Below, piece by piece: positions 41,081 to 49,871 of a stretch of 64,000 bases of DNA. A program made the position numbers and the translations under genes. Each line of letters starts with the position of its first letter. Position 1 is the first letter of the stretch. The notes under the pieces are model-generated. The model did no database searches. It saw nothing but the letters and a program-made list of their open reading frames with translations, and had not been told where the DNA came from. Where the stretch lies: NCBI RefSeq assembly GCF_000226255.1, contig NZ_AGFG01000005.1, forward strand, positions 1 to 64,000, read 5' to 3'. The DNA comes from Desulfovibrio sp. A2 (GTDB lineage Bacteria; Desulfobacterota; Desulfovibrionia; Desulfovibrionales; Desulfovibrionaceae).

Positions 41081-42580
41081 ATGGGCATGGCGCATGCCGC
41101 GATGAAGCAACAGCCGCACCGCGTGGCCGTGGCCTGCACGGTTCTTTTGCTGTCCCTGCTGGTTGCGCGCGCGGCTGCCGCTGCGGACGCGACATGCCTG
41201 CCCGGAGCGGGGCAGGGCTTGGGCGCGCCCGGCCAGGCCGCATCCGTCCAGACCGGTGCGCAACCCGATCCGCCCGCTCAATACGGCCAACCGGCCCCCG
41301 ATGTTGCGTCCGGCATGTCCGTGCAATCCGGCCAGTCCATTCAATCCGCACAATCCGCGCAGTCCGCGCAGTCCGGGCTGGCCCCCGGCGCGCCCGTGCG
41401 TCTCGGCATGTCCGCATCGTTCACCGGTCCCGGCGCTTCGCTGGGGCGCGCATTCCATCGTGGCGCGGTCAGTTGCCTGGCCCAGGTCAACGCGGAGGGC
41501 GGGGTGCACGGCAGGCGGGTGGAAATCGTGGCCCTGGACGATGGCTACGACCCCGAGCGCACGGTCTGGAACGTCATCCGGCTCATCGAGGACGAGCGCG
41601 TCTTCGCGCTGTTCGGTCTGGTGGGCACGCCCACGGTGACACGGGTGCTGCCGTTGATCGGCGGACATCCAGACCGCGCCGTGCCGCTGCTGTTTCCCTT
41701 CACCGGGGCGCGTCCCCTGTCTCTGCCGCGCCACGCGGGCCTGGTGTTCCGTCTGCGCGCCCCGTACGACATGGAATTTTCCGCGCTGGTGGAGCGGCTG
41801 CGCGGAGCGGGGTGCGCGCGCATCGCCGTGTTCTACCAGGCGGACGCCTACGGCCGCGAGGGCTGGGCCGATCTGCGCGACGCCCTGGCCTGTCACTGTC
41901 TGGCCCTGACGGCGGAAGCTTCGTATCCGCGCGGCGCGGGCAGCGAGGCGAATTTCAGCGAACAGGCCGGGCTGATTCTGGAGGGCAGGCCGGATGCCGT
42001 GGTCTGCGTAGGCACCGACGCGGCCTGCGCCACCTTCATCCGCGACCTGCGCGACCTTTCGGCCTCGCTGCCGCCCGGTCCGGCAGTTCCCGTGGCCATG
42101 CCCTCGTTCGTGGACAGCCGCCACCTGCTGAGGCTGCTGGCCGATTTGGGCCACGCCGCACGGCGTGACTACACCAGGGACCTCGTGATGGTGGAAGTGG
42201 TGCCCCCCTGGGACGGCAACCTGCCCGCCGCCGTGGATTTTCGCCGCGACATGGCGCGGTTGGCCAAGGCGGGCTACGCGCCCCCCGCGCCGCTCGCCCC
42301 CGCCGATGGAGCCGCATCGACGGCGGGCACCCCGGACGAGGTGAGCTTCGAGGGGTATCTGGCGGCGCGCCTGGTGGTGCGCGCGCTGGAGCGCATGGGG
42401 CCGGACCCGGCCCCCGCCGGGCTTGCGGCCGCCCTGGCCGGGCTTGACGGGTGCGACCTGGGCGTGGGCCTGCCGTACCGACACACGCCCGCCATGCAGG
42501 GGCTGGGGCTGGTGCGCTTCACCACGGTGCGCGGCGGCGCGGTGGTGGAGCTTTCCGACTTCGCGGAGTTGCGGCGATGA
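41081..42580 (+). CDS. Periplasmic amino-acid-type ligand-binding protein (Peripla_BP_6)
   Basis: Encodes 499 residues. Signal peptide starting from one of several Met (41081, 41087 or 41102), with hydrophobic core VAVACTVLLLSLLVARAAAA. A low-complexity Q/S linker (IQSAQSAQSAQSG, about residues 80-103) precedes a Leu/Ile/Val-binding-type domain (VRLGMSASFTGPGASLGRAF onward). No ABC permease or ATPase follows; instead the stop overlaps the start of a GGDEF-EAL protein by 4 bases. It is therefore probably a ligand sensor for that protein. Confidence 0.88.
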   Translation: MGMAHAAMKQQPHRVAVACTVLLLSLLVARAAAAADATCLPGAGQGLGAPGQAASVQTGAQPDPPAQYGQPAPDVASGMSVQSGQSIQSAQSAQSAQSGLAPGAPVRLGMSASFTGPGASLGRAFHRGAVSCLAQVNAEGGVHGRRVEIVALDDGYDPERTVWNVIRLIEDERVFALFGLVGTPTVTRVLPLIGGHPDRAVPLLFPFTGARPLSLPRHAGLVFRLRAPYDMEFSALVERLRGAGCARIAVFYQADAYGREGWADLRDALACHCLALTAEASYPRGAGSEANFSEQAGLILEGRPDAVVCVGTDAACATFIRDLRDLSASLPPGPAVPVAMPSFVDSRHLLRLLADLGHAARRDYTRDLVMVEVVPPWDGNLPAAVDFRRDMARLAKAGYAPPAPLAPADGAASTAGTPDEVSFEGYLAARLVVRALERMGPDPAPAGLAAALAGLDGCDLGVGLPYRHTPAMQGLGLVRFTTVRGGAVVELSDFAELRR

Positions 42581-45500
42581 AGCGTTCCCGCCTGTTCGGA
42601 CGCACCCTGCGGGGGCTCATCGTGCTGTTCGGCGTGTACGCCGCCGTCACGTCCGTCTATTCCGGCTGGACGCTGCACACCCTGCTGACCCGCGAATACG
42701 AAAGCAAGGCGCTGGCCATCGCCCGCGCCATCGCCGGGGCCGACCTGGAAAGCCTGATCGGGCGCGACGTGATCACCGTGCAGTCGCGCATCGACCAGTT
42801 TCTGGGCATCGATGGCGTTTCCTACGTGCTGGTGGCCGATGGCCGGGGCGAAACCCTGGCCCACACCTTCGTGCCGGTGGTGCCCGAGCCGGTGCGCCAG
42901 CTTGCCGCCTCGCTGGCGGGCGCGCGCATGCACGAGGTCACCGTGCTGCGCGACAGGCTGCGCATCGACGATCCGGCGGGCAAGGCCGGGCGAGAGGTGA
43001 TGCACGTGACCATGCCGGTCTTTTCCGGCGTGGGCGGCTTCGTGCACATCGGCATGGACCGGGGGCGCATCAGCGAATACATCGACGGGGCCATCCTGCG
43101 CCAGCAGGGGCTGGGGCTGGCCTTCTTCGCCGCGTGCGCCGTGGGGGCGTGGGTGCTGCTGCATTCCATCTCGCGGCCGCTCATGCACCTGACCGAGCAG
43201 GCCCGCCGGGTGGCCGCGCACGACTTTTCCGCACCGCCCGAACTGCCCGCCGCCAAGGCCGACGACGAGATAGGCGACCTTTCCCGCGCCATGGACACCA
43301 TGTCGCGCGATCTCGCCGGGCTGGTGGAAGGGCTGGAGGATTCGGTGCGCCAGGCCACGGCGGAGCTGGGCGGCGCGCTGGAACAGCTTTCCACCATCGT
43401 GGCGGGCATGGCCGACGGCCTGCTGGTCACCGACCCGCAGGGGCTTGTGCTGCGCAGCAACGCGGCCCTGTGCGAGATGTTCGGGCTGGATGCGGACCCC
43501 GACGGCAAGCCCGTGCGCGAGGTGTTCGGCTTCGTGGCCCCCGACGCCCCCCCGCCGGGCGTGACCATTCACGAATTCGCCTTCGAGACCGAGGACGGCG
43601 AGGACATCGCCCCCGAGCCGGAGGTGCACGACAACGCGGCCTTGCTGGCCTTTCTGGCCGGGGCCGACGTGCCCGGCGACCCCATGCCCGGCGTGTCCTG
43701 CACGCTGCCGGGGCCGGTGGCCGCGCCGTCCTGCGGCACGGGCGACGGGGTGTCCGGCGTGGGGGCCGCCCTGCGTTCGGGCGAGGTGGCGGCGGTGCGG
43801 CGCGACGGCACGCCCTGCTGGGTGGAGCTTTCGCTGGTGCGGCGGCAAGTGATGGGGACCACCTACGGCATCTGCCTGGTGCGCGACGTGACCGAACGCC
43901 GCCGTGCCCAGGACGCCCTGCACCGCGCCCACGGGCTGCTGGAGCGCAAGGTGCGCGAGCGCACCCGTGAACTGAGCCGCGCCAACGCCCAACTGATGCT
44001 GGAAAACGCCGAGCGCCGCACGGTGGAACAGGCGCTGCGCCGGGCCGAGGCGCGCTTTCGCGGCATTTTCGAGCATGCGCTGGAAGGCATCTTCCAGAGC
44101 ACGCCCGAGGGGCGCTTTCTCAGCGTCAATCCGGCCATGGCCCGCATCCTTGGGTACGACGACGAGCAGGATCTGCTGGGTGTCGTGGAGTCCATAGGCA
44201 CCGCCGTGTACGTGGACCCCGCCCGGCGCGCGGAATTCGTGGAGCGCATGGAGGAGCACGGCCAGGTGACCGCCTTCGAGTTCCGCGCCCGGCGCAAGGG
44301 CGGCGAGTACGTCTGGCTTTCGGTCAACGCCCGGCGGGTGCCGGGGGCCGACGGGGCCACCATGTACTACGAGGGCTTTCTGGAAGACGTGACTCTGGGC
44401 CACGAAAGCCGCGAACGGCTGGAGCACCAGGCCTTCCACGACCCGCTCACGGCCCTGCCCAACAGGCTGCTGTTCCACGACCGCCTGCAAATGGCCCTGA
44501 AGCGCGCCGCGCGCCGCCGCAACTATACCTTCGCCATGCTGTACCTGGACCTTGACCGGTTCAAGGTCATCAACGACAGCCTGGGCCACGACGTGGGCGA
44601 CGCCCTGCTGAAGGTCGTGGCCGAAAAGCTGCGCGAATGCGTGCGCGACGTGGACACCGTGGCCCGTTTCGGCGGCGACGAGTTCGGCGTGCTGCTGGAG
44701 GAAACCCCCAGCCGGGGCACGGCGGTGCGCGTGGCCCGGCGCATCCGGGCGCATCTGGCCGAGCCGGTGCGCATCGGCCCGCACGAGGTGTTCACCACCG
44801 CCAGCATCGGCATCGTGCTGCGCACCGACCAGTATTCCACGCCCGAGGAACTGGTGCGCGACGCGGACACCGCCATGTACCGCGCCAAGGAGCAGGGCCA
44901 GTCGCGTTTCAAGGTGTTCAACAAGCGCATGCGCGAAGAGGCGCTGCGCCTGCTGACCATAGAGACCGACCTGCGCCGCGCCGTGGAACGGCAGGAAATG
45001 CGTCTGCACTATCAGCCCGTGGTGTCGCTGGAGGATGGCGGCCTGCACGGGGTGGAGGCGCTGTTGCGCTGGACGCGGACCGAGGGGGGCGACATCTCGC
45101 CATCCGAGTTCGTGCCCGTGGCCGAGGACACCGGGCTCATCACCTCCATCGGGGCCTTCGCGCTGGAAGAGGTGTGCGCGCAACTGCGCCGCTGGTCCGA
45201 CGCGGGACTGCCCCCGCCGGGCGTGGTGCACGTGAACATCTCTGGCCGCCAGTTCATGCAGCCGGGGCTGCCCCACGCCGTGGAAACCCTGCTGGACCGC
45301 ACCGGAACCGACCCGCGCACGCTGCGCTTCGAGGTGACCGAAAGCGTGCTGATGCGCCATGGCAGCCAGGCCATCACGGTCATGGGTCAGTTGCGCGAAC
45401 TGGGCATCCGGCTGTGTCTAGATGACTTCGGCACGGGGTACTCCTCGCTGGGCTATCTGAAGCGGCTGCCGGTGGACTCCATCAAGATCGACCGAAGCTT

Positions 45501-45762
45501 CGTGGCCGGGCTGGAGCACGACCGTGACGGGCAGGCCATCGTGCGGTCCATCCTCTCGCTGGGGCTGCACCTGGGGCTGGAGATCGTGGCCGAGGGGGTC
45601 GAAACGCCCACCCAGGCGGAAATCCTGGCCTCGCTGGGCTGCCGGTACGCGCAGGGGTTTCTGTATGCGCCGCCCCTGGCCGCGGGGGATCTGGCCGGCA
45701 TGCTGGGCGCGGCCCCGTTTCCCCCCGCCGGGGGTGGCGTTTTCGCGGGCGGTTCGCTATAG
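42577..45762 (+). CDS. Membrane GGDEF-EAL protein with PAS sensors
   Basis: Encodes 1061 residues. TM1 about 11-33, a periplasmic region about 34-182, TM2 about 183-204, HAMP, a PAS-like domain with an acidic insertion, a second PAS (FRGIFEHALEGIFQSTPEGR), then GGDEF and EAL. The A-site RFGGDEFGVLLEE is intact and is preceded by an RDVD inhibitory I-site. The EAL domain keeps GVEALLRW, VNISGRQF, RFEVTES, DDFGTGYSSL, IKIDRSF, AEGVET and QGFLY. Both synthesis and breakdown of c-di-GMP therefore appear possible. It overlaps the periplasmic binding protein gene by 4 bases, which suggests a sensor pair. Confidence 0.96.
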   Translation: MKRSRLFGRTLRGLIVLFGVYAAVTSVYSGWTLHTLLTREYESKALAIARAIAGADLESLIGRDVITVQSRIDQFLGIDGVSYVLVADGRGETLAHTFVPVVPEPVRQLAASLAGARMHEVTVLRDRLRIDDPAGKAGREVMHVTMPVFSGVGGFVHIGMDRGRISEYIDGAILRQQGLGLAFFAACAVGAWVLLHSISRPLMHLTEQARRVAAHDFSAPPELPAAKADDEIGDLSRAMDTMSRDLAGLVEGLEDSVRQATAELGGALEQLSTIVAGMADGLLVTDPQGLVLRSNAALCEMFGLDADPDGKPVREVFGFVAPDAPPPGVTIHEFAFETEDGEDIAPEPEVHDNAALLAFLAGADVPGDPMPGVSCTLPGPVAAPSCGTGDGVSGVGAALRSGEVAAVRRDGTPCWVELSLVRRQVMGTTYGICLVRDVTERRRAQDALHRAHGLLERKVRERTRELSRANAQLMLENAERRTVEQALRRAEARFRGIFEHALEGIFQSTPEGRFLSVNPAMARILGYDDEQDLLGVVESIGTAVYVDPARRAEFVERMEEHGQVTAFEFRARRKGGEYVWLSVNARRVPGADGATMYYEGFLEDVTLGHESRERLEHQAFHDPLTALPNRLLFHDRLQMALKRAARRRNYTFAMLYLDLDRFKVINDSLGHDVGDALLKVVAEKLRECVRDVDTVARFGGDEFGVLLEETPSRGTAVRVARRIRAHLAEPVRIGPHEVFTTASIGIVLRTDQYSTPEELVRDADTAMYRAKEQGQSRFKVFNKRMREEALRLLTIETDLRRAVERQEMRLHYQPVVSLEDGGLHGVEALLRWTRTEGGDISPSEFVPVAEDTGLITSIGAFALEEVCAQLRRWSDAGLPPPGVVHVNISGRQFMQPGLPHAVETLLDRTGTDPRTLRFEVTESVLMRHGSQAITVMGQLRELGIRLCLDDFGTGYSSLGYLKRLPVDSIKIDRSFVAGLEHDRDGQAIVRSILSLGLHLGLEIVAEGVETPTQAEILASLGCRYAQGFLYAPPLAAGDLAGMLGAAPFPPAGGGVFAGGSL

Positions 45763-45831
45763 CATGTGACGCTGCGTAAGCCGCGCCACCGCGCCGCGCC
45801 GCCCGCGCCACACCGTCGAACCGGAACATTC

Positions 45832-48800
45832 ATGCGTTTGCGCCTCCTGCTGATCATCCTGTGCATCGTGCTGCTCGCCGTCGGCGGCGGCTACGTGGCG
45901 TTGCGTCGGCTGGTGGATTCGGACGCGGCGGCGCGCCAATTGGGCGAGACGCTCACCGCGCTGACCGGCCATGAAAGCCGGGTGGAGGGCGGGGTGCGGG
46001 TGGTGTTCGACCCCGACCCCACGGTGGTGGCTCGCAACGTGGTCATGGCCCAGACCGGCCCCTTCGCCGGGCAGGAACCGCTGCTGCGCGTGAACGAGGT
46101 CCGGCTCGATCTGGGGCTGGCGGCCCTGTTTTCCGGACGCGTGGAAGTGCGCGGCGTGGAGGTGGACCGGCCGCGCCTGCTGCTGCTGACCGACGGCGAT
46201 GGCCGCAACGGATGGGACGGCCTGCTCGGCCGTGCGGCTGGCACGAGAGCCGGTGGCGAGGCCGGTGCCGGGGCGGGTACGGGCGCGTCTCCCGCGCCTT
46301 CCGCCATCGACGCCCCTGCGGCTTCCGTGCCCGCGCCCGGTGCCGCCGCTGTAACCTCCCCATTTGCCGGGGGCGCGCCAGCGCTCCAATCTTCGCCCCA
46401 ATCCGTCCCACAGTTCGTCCCTCAGGCCCTTGAAGACGCTCCGCGCTCTGGCGCCCCGGCCGCCACGCCATGGTTTTCGCCGCAGGTGGTGCTGACCGGC
46501 ACGGCCGCCCTGCGCATCGACGACGCCGACGTGGAATGGCGCAACACCGCCACCGGCGCGCAGGTGCGCGGGCAAGGGGTGGACGTGTCCCTGATCGCCC
46601 GTGGCGGCCGCCTGTCCGAGGCCACGGTGCGCCACGGCAGCCTGGAATGGGTCACCGCGCCCGGATCGCGCCCTGGCGTGCTGCGCGACGTGGATATTTC
46701 GTTTTCCACGCCGGGAGGCGGCTGGAGGAAACTGCGCGACCTGCTGGGCGGCGTGCTTGGCTCGCTTGACGTGCTGCCGCACCGCGAGGGCGCGGGAAGC
46801 GGGCAGGGCAACGCCACGGGTTTCGGCAATGCACCGGGGCAGGCCGCCGAAAGCGGCGGCAGCGGCGGCATTCTGGTCCACGCGGACAAGGGCGGCGCGG
46901 GCGTGCTGCGCATGTCCTGCACCTACGACGCCGCGCCCGGCGTCACTGGCACGCTGGCGTTGGAGGCGGCCCTTTCCCACGGCACGGCCGGTCTGTTGCC
47001 GGTTGCCGCCCATGGCGTCGTCCGGGCGCGCGGCCATGTGCCGCTGGGCGGGCAGCCCGTGCCCTTCGAGCTTTCCGTGCCGTTCGACGCGGAGCGGGGC
47101 GCGGACCCGCGCATTACCGGCGCGCGCCTGCAACTGGAGCAGGACGCCGTGGAGGTGACGGCCAGCCTTGCCGGGCTTGGCACGGAAGAGGTGGCGGCGC
47201 GGGGTACGGCCGAGGTGCGGCGGCTCAGTCTGCCGCGCTGGTTCGGCTTCGCGCGCAACCTGCCCGTGGGGTTGCAGCACGCTCTGGACGCCATTTCCGG
47301 GCATCTGGAATTCACGCTGACCCGGCGAGGCCTTGACGTGCCCGTGCTCACGGCCGAAGTGCTGGGCATGCCCCTGCGCGGCATGGGCGGCGTGGCCGAT
47401 TTCAGCGCGCCGGTCATCGCCATCGACGTGGCCGGGCCGGACATCGACGTGAACAGGGTGATGCCGGAACTGACCGGGGCCGACCCGCGCCCCCTGGCGC
47501 ATTCCGGTCCCCCCGCGGTGGCCGCCCCCGACGGGGAAGAGGGCGCGGCGCAACCCGCCAGCGGCGGTTCGGACGACATTCCCGACGTGGGCTACGACAT
47601 CCGCGTGCGGGCGGAAAAGGCGCGCGGCTGGAAGTTCGACACGGGCGGGCTGGCCTTTCGCTGTTCCCCCTCGCGCGAAGGCACGCTGCTGGAATTCACG
47701 GCCGCCTCGTTCTACGGGGGCACTGTGAAGGCCCTGCTGGACATCGTGGACGACTACCGCCTGCAACTCACCGCCGCCGAGGTGGCCCTGGCGCGCCCGG
47801 CGGTCATCGTCAGCGGGCGCGAATCCGCCGCCGGAAAGCTAGGGCTGAAGGCGTCCGTGCGCGGGCAGGGCCACAGCATCGGGGCCGTGGTGGCCTCCAT
47901 GCGCGGCACGCTGGACGCGCGCATCGACGACGGCTTCCTGCTGGTGTGGCGCAACGGCGCGCTGGAACGGCAGCCCTTCACCCGTTTTGATGTGCGTGGC
48001 GAGGCCACGGGGCAGGGCCTACCCAACGGGAAGGCCCCCGCCCGGCTGGCCTGGACCGGGGCCTGGCGAACGGCCATGCGCACGCCCACCGGCACGGAGT
48101 GGGAGGCCACGGCCAATGGCCTCTTGCTGTTCGACACGGCCACCGGGTTGCCCGTGGCCGCCGACCGGCTGCCCGCCACGCTGCGCCTGTCGCTGCCGCC
48201 GGGACTGACCGACCTGGACCGCGCGGTGGATGTGCGTCTTTCCGGCCCGGTGCGCTTCGATTTCGACGCGGGTACCCTGAACGGGGATCGTCTGGAAGTG
48301 GAGGCCCTGTCCGCGCGGGCCACCATGTCCCTTGCGGCCACGGGCATGAGCAAGTCCGCCATGTGGTCGGGCACGCTGAACGCCCGCTTCGCCGACCCCC
48401 GCGCCACCCTGCGGGCCGTCGGCCTGCCCGAATGGAAAATAGCCGACGACGCGTTGCGCTCGGCCGACTTGGCCGCCAGTTTCCGTCAGGCGGGCAACAC
48501 CCTGGACCTCACCGACATCCAACTGGTGCTGGACGGCCAGCCCGTGTCCGGCAACGTTTCGCGCATTTCGGGGCAGCGGCCGTTGTGGCGGTTCAGCGTG
48601 CACGCCGACGCCTTCGACGCGGACCGCTACCTGGCCCCCAGGCAGCCGGACCCCGCGCCCGGCGAGCCGGAGCCCCAGCCATCCAACGATCCGCTGCATT
48701 ACGCCTGGCTGCGCGCCTTTGACGCGGACGGGCGCGTCTCGGTGGGGCGCGCCACGCTCAAGCAGTTGCGGTTCGACGGGTTCACCGCCCCCATCCTGCT

Positions 48801-49524
48801 GCGCGACGGGCACCTGGAAGTGGGGCCCATCGCCTCCGGCTTCTATGGCGGCACGCTGGGGGGCAGCATCCGCGCCACGGCGGGCGATGCCCTGGCCACG
48901 CGCCTGGTGCTCGACGCGCGCGACTTCGACCTGGAACCGGTGGGGCAGCGCTTCGCGGGCAAGGACTATGTTGGGGGCAAGGCCATGCTGGTGCTGGACG
49001 TGCAAGGCCCCCTGCGCACCGAGGGCGACATGCCCGCCGCCCTTTCCGGCACCTGGGCCTTCGAGGTGCGCGACGGCTTCTACAGCACGCGGGGCAAGTC
49101 GAGCACGCCGGAACAGTCCAAGACCCCGTTTTCCGAGGCGCGGGCCAGCGGCTACATGCGCACCGGCGTGCTGCACAACGAGGACTTCACGTTGCGCAGC
49201 CTGCTGCTGACCATGGTGGGCCGGGGCTGGGTGGACCTGGCGAAAAAGCGCATCGACTACACCACCGATGTCTCGCTGGTGCGCGTGCCCACATTCCCCA
49301 TCCGCTTCCACGGCGACCTGCGCAAGCCGGAAACCAGCGTGCGCCAGACGGGCATCGTCACCGGCACCCTGGGGAACCTGGGCAGCACCGTGTTCGACCT
49401 GCTGGGCGGCGTCATCGGCATGCCGTTGCGCGTGCTGGAAGGCTTGCAGGACGCGGCGGGCGGCAGCGGCAATGCCACCTCCCCCAACGGCCAGCGGCAG
49501 GGAACGCAGTCCGGCGCGCAATAG
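45832..49524 (+). CDS. AsmA-family large envelope protein
   Basis: Encodes 1230 residues from the ATG at 45832. An N-terminal TM (RLRLLLIILCIVLLAVGGGY) is followed by the AsmA N-terminal domain (SRVEGGVRVVFDPDPTVVAR, VNEVRLDLGLAALFSGRVEV, V-E-V-D-R-P). A low-complexity alanine/proline linker (about 140-215) and a long beta-rich AsmA/TamB-like region follow, ending with the AsmA_2-like C-terminus (DYTTDVSLVRVPTFPIRF). The C-terminal region probably forms a lipid-conducting groove. It begins 69 bases after the GGDEF-EAL gene and may share its transcript. AsmA-like proteins move lipids between membranes. Confidence 0.9.
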   Translation: MRLRLLLIILCIVLLAVGGGYVALRRLVDSDAAARQLGETLTALTGHESRVEGGVRVVFDPDPTVVARNVVMAQTGPFAGQEPLLRVNEVRLDLGLAALFSGRVEVRGVEVDRPRLLLLTDGDGRNGWDGLLGRAAGTRAGGEAGAGAGTGASPAPSAIDAPAASVPAPGAAAVTSPFAGGAPALQSSPQSVPQFVPQALEDAPRSGAPAATPWFSPQVVLTGTAALRIDDADVEWRNTATGAQVRGQGVDVSLIARGGRLSEATVRHGSLEWVTAPGSRPGVLRDVDISFSTPGGGWRKLRDLLGGVLGSLDVLPHREGAGSGQGNATGFGNAPGQAAESGGSGGILVHADKGGAGVLRMSCTYDAAPGVTGTLALEAALSHGTAGLLPVAAHGVVRARGHVPLGGQPVPFELSVPFDAERGADPRITGARLQLEQDAVEVTASLAGLGTEEVAARGTAEVRRLSLPRWFGFARNLPVGLQHALDAISGHLEFTLTRRGLDVPVLTAEVLGMPLRGMGGVADFSAPVIAIDVAGPDIDVNRVMPELTGADPRPLAHSGPPAVAAPDGEEGAAQPASGGSDDIPDVGYDIRVRAEKARGWKFDTGGLAFRCSPSREGTLLEFTAASFYGGTVKALLDIVDDYRLQLTAAEVALARPAVIVSGRESAAGKLGLKASVRGQGHSIGAVVASMRGTLDARIDDGFLLVWRNGALERQPFTRFDVRGEATGQGLPNGKAPARLAWTGAWRTAMRTPTGTEWEATANGLLLFDTATGLPVAADRLPATLRLSLPPGLTDLDRAVDVRLSGPVRFDFDAGTLNGDRLEVEALSARATMSLAATGMSKSAMWSGTLNARFADPRATLRAVGLPEWKIADDALRSADLAASFRQAGNTLDLTDIQLVLDGQPVSGNVSRISGQRPLWRFSVHADAFDADRYLAPRQPDPAPGEPEPQPSNDPLHYAWLRAFDADGRVSVGRATLKQLRFDGFTAPILLRDGHLEVGPIASGFYGGTLGGSIRATAGDALATRLVLDARDFDLEPVGQRFAGKDYVGGKAMLVLDVQGPLRTEGDMPAALSGTWAFEVRDGFYSTRGKSSTPEQSKTPFSEARASGYMRTGVLHNEDFTLRSLLLTMVGRGWVDLAKKRIDYTTDVSLVRVPTFPIRFHGDLRKPETSVRQTGIVTGTLGNLGSTVFDLLGGVIGMPLRVLEGLQDAAGGSGNATSPNGQRQGTQSGAQ

Positions 49525-49667
49525 CCACGGGCTGTCCCCCGCGCCCGGTGCATCGCGCCGGGCAGCGACACGCCCGGAATCCCCATGCCAGCCGCGTGAC
49601 GCTCCCGCCGCATCCTTGGCTCTTCGAGCTTCTTTTCCTCGCTCCCCTTCTCCCTTCCGTCCTTGGA

Positions 49668-49792
49668 TTGCACACGTGCAACCGGGTGTTGCGCGTTTTT
49701 TCCGTGTGTGCAATTTTATGCACAGAAAAAAGACGCCAACACACTGTTTGTGCAATGTGTTATGCGTAACCTGCCGGAATTGCGTTGTGCAC
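49668..49792. promoter_or_regulatory. Cluster of four TGTGCA-type sites
   Basis: Sites: TTGCACACGTGCAA (49668-49681), TGTGCAATTTTATGCACA (49707-49724, perfect 6-base arms), TTGTGCAA (49748-49755) and TTGTGCAC (49785-49792). Centres are about 41, 36 and 37 bases apart, roughly on the same DNA face. The positions upstream of a candidate sigma-54 promoter make them likely activator sites, possibly for the sigma-54 regulator encoded downstream. Confidence 0.5.
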
Positions 49793-49796
49793 GTCT

Positions 49797-49812
49797 TGGC
49801 ACGGCGTTTTCA
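49797..49812 (+). promoter_or_regulatory. Candidate sigma-54 promoter
   Basis: TGGCAC (49797-49802), five bases, then TTTCA (49808-49812) matches the -24/-12 consensus TGGCAC-N5-TTGCA with one mismatch. It lies 60 bases upstream of the kinase ATG. The operon encodes an NtrC-type activator, so autoregulation is plausible. Confidence 0.5.
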
Positions 49813-49871
49813 TGCGCAAGCCCACGCCCGGCCGCTTGTGCAGCCTGGTTCGAGCATCCCAAGGAAATTTC

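Larger units (their letters stand above)
49525..49871. other. Control region between the AsmA-like gene and the two-component operon
   Basis: No ORF with support. Its right half is AT-richer and carries four TGTGCA/TTGCAC-type sites and a candidate sigma-54 promoter (separate entries). An AAGGA ribosome binding site for the kinase ends it. Confidence 0.6.

Noticed and set aside
42274..45360. 1028-codon open frame on the minus strand opposite the GGDEF-EAL gene
   Set aside because: Histidine/glycine/valine-rich antisense frame with no ribosome binding site; the plus-strand gene has intact catalytic motifs.
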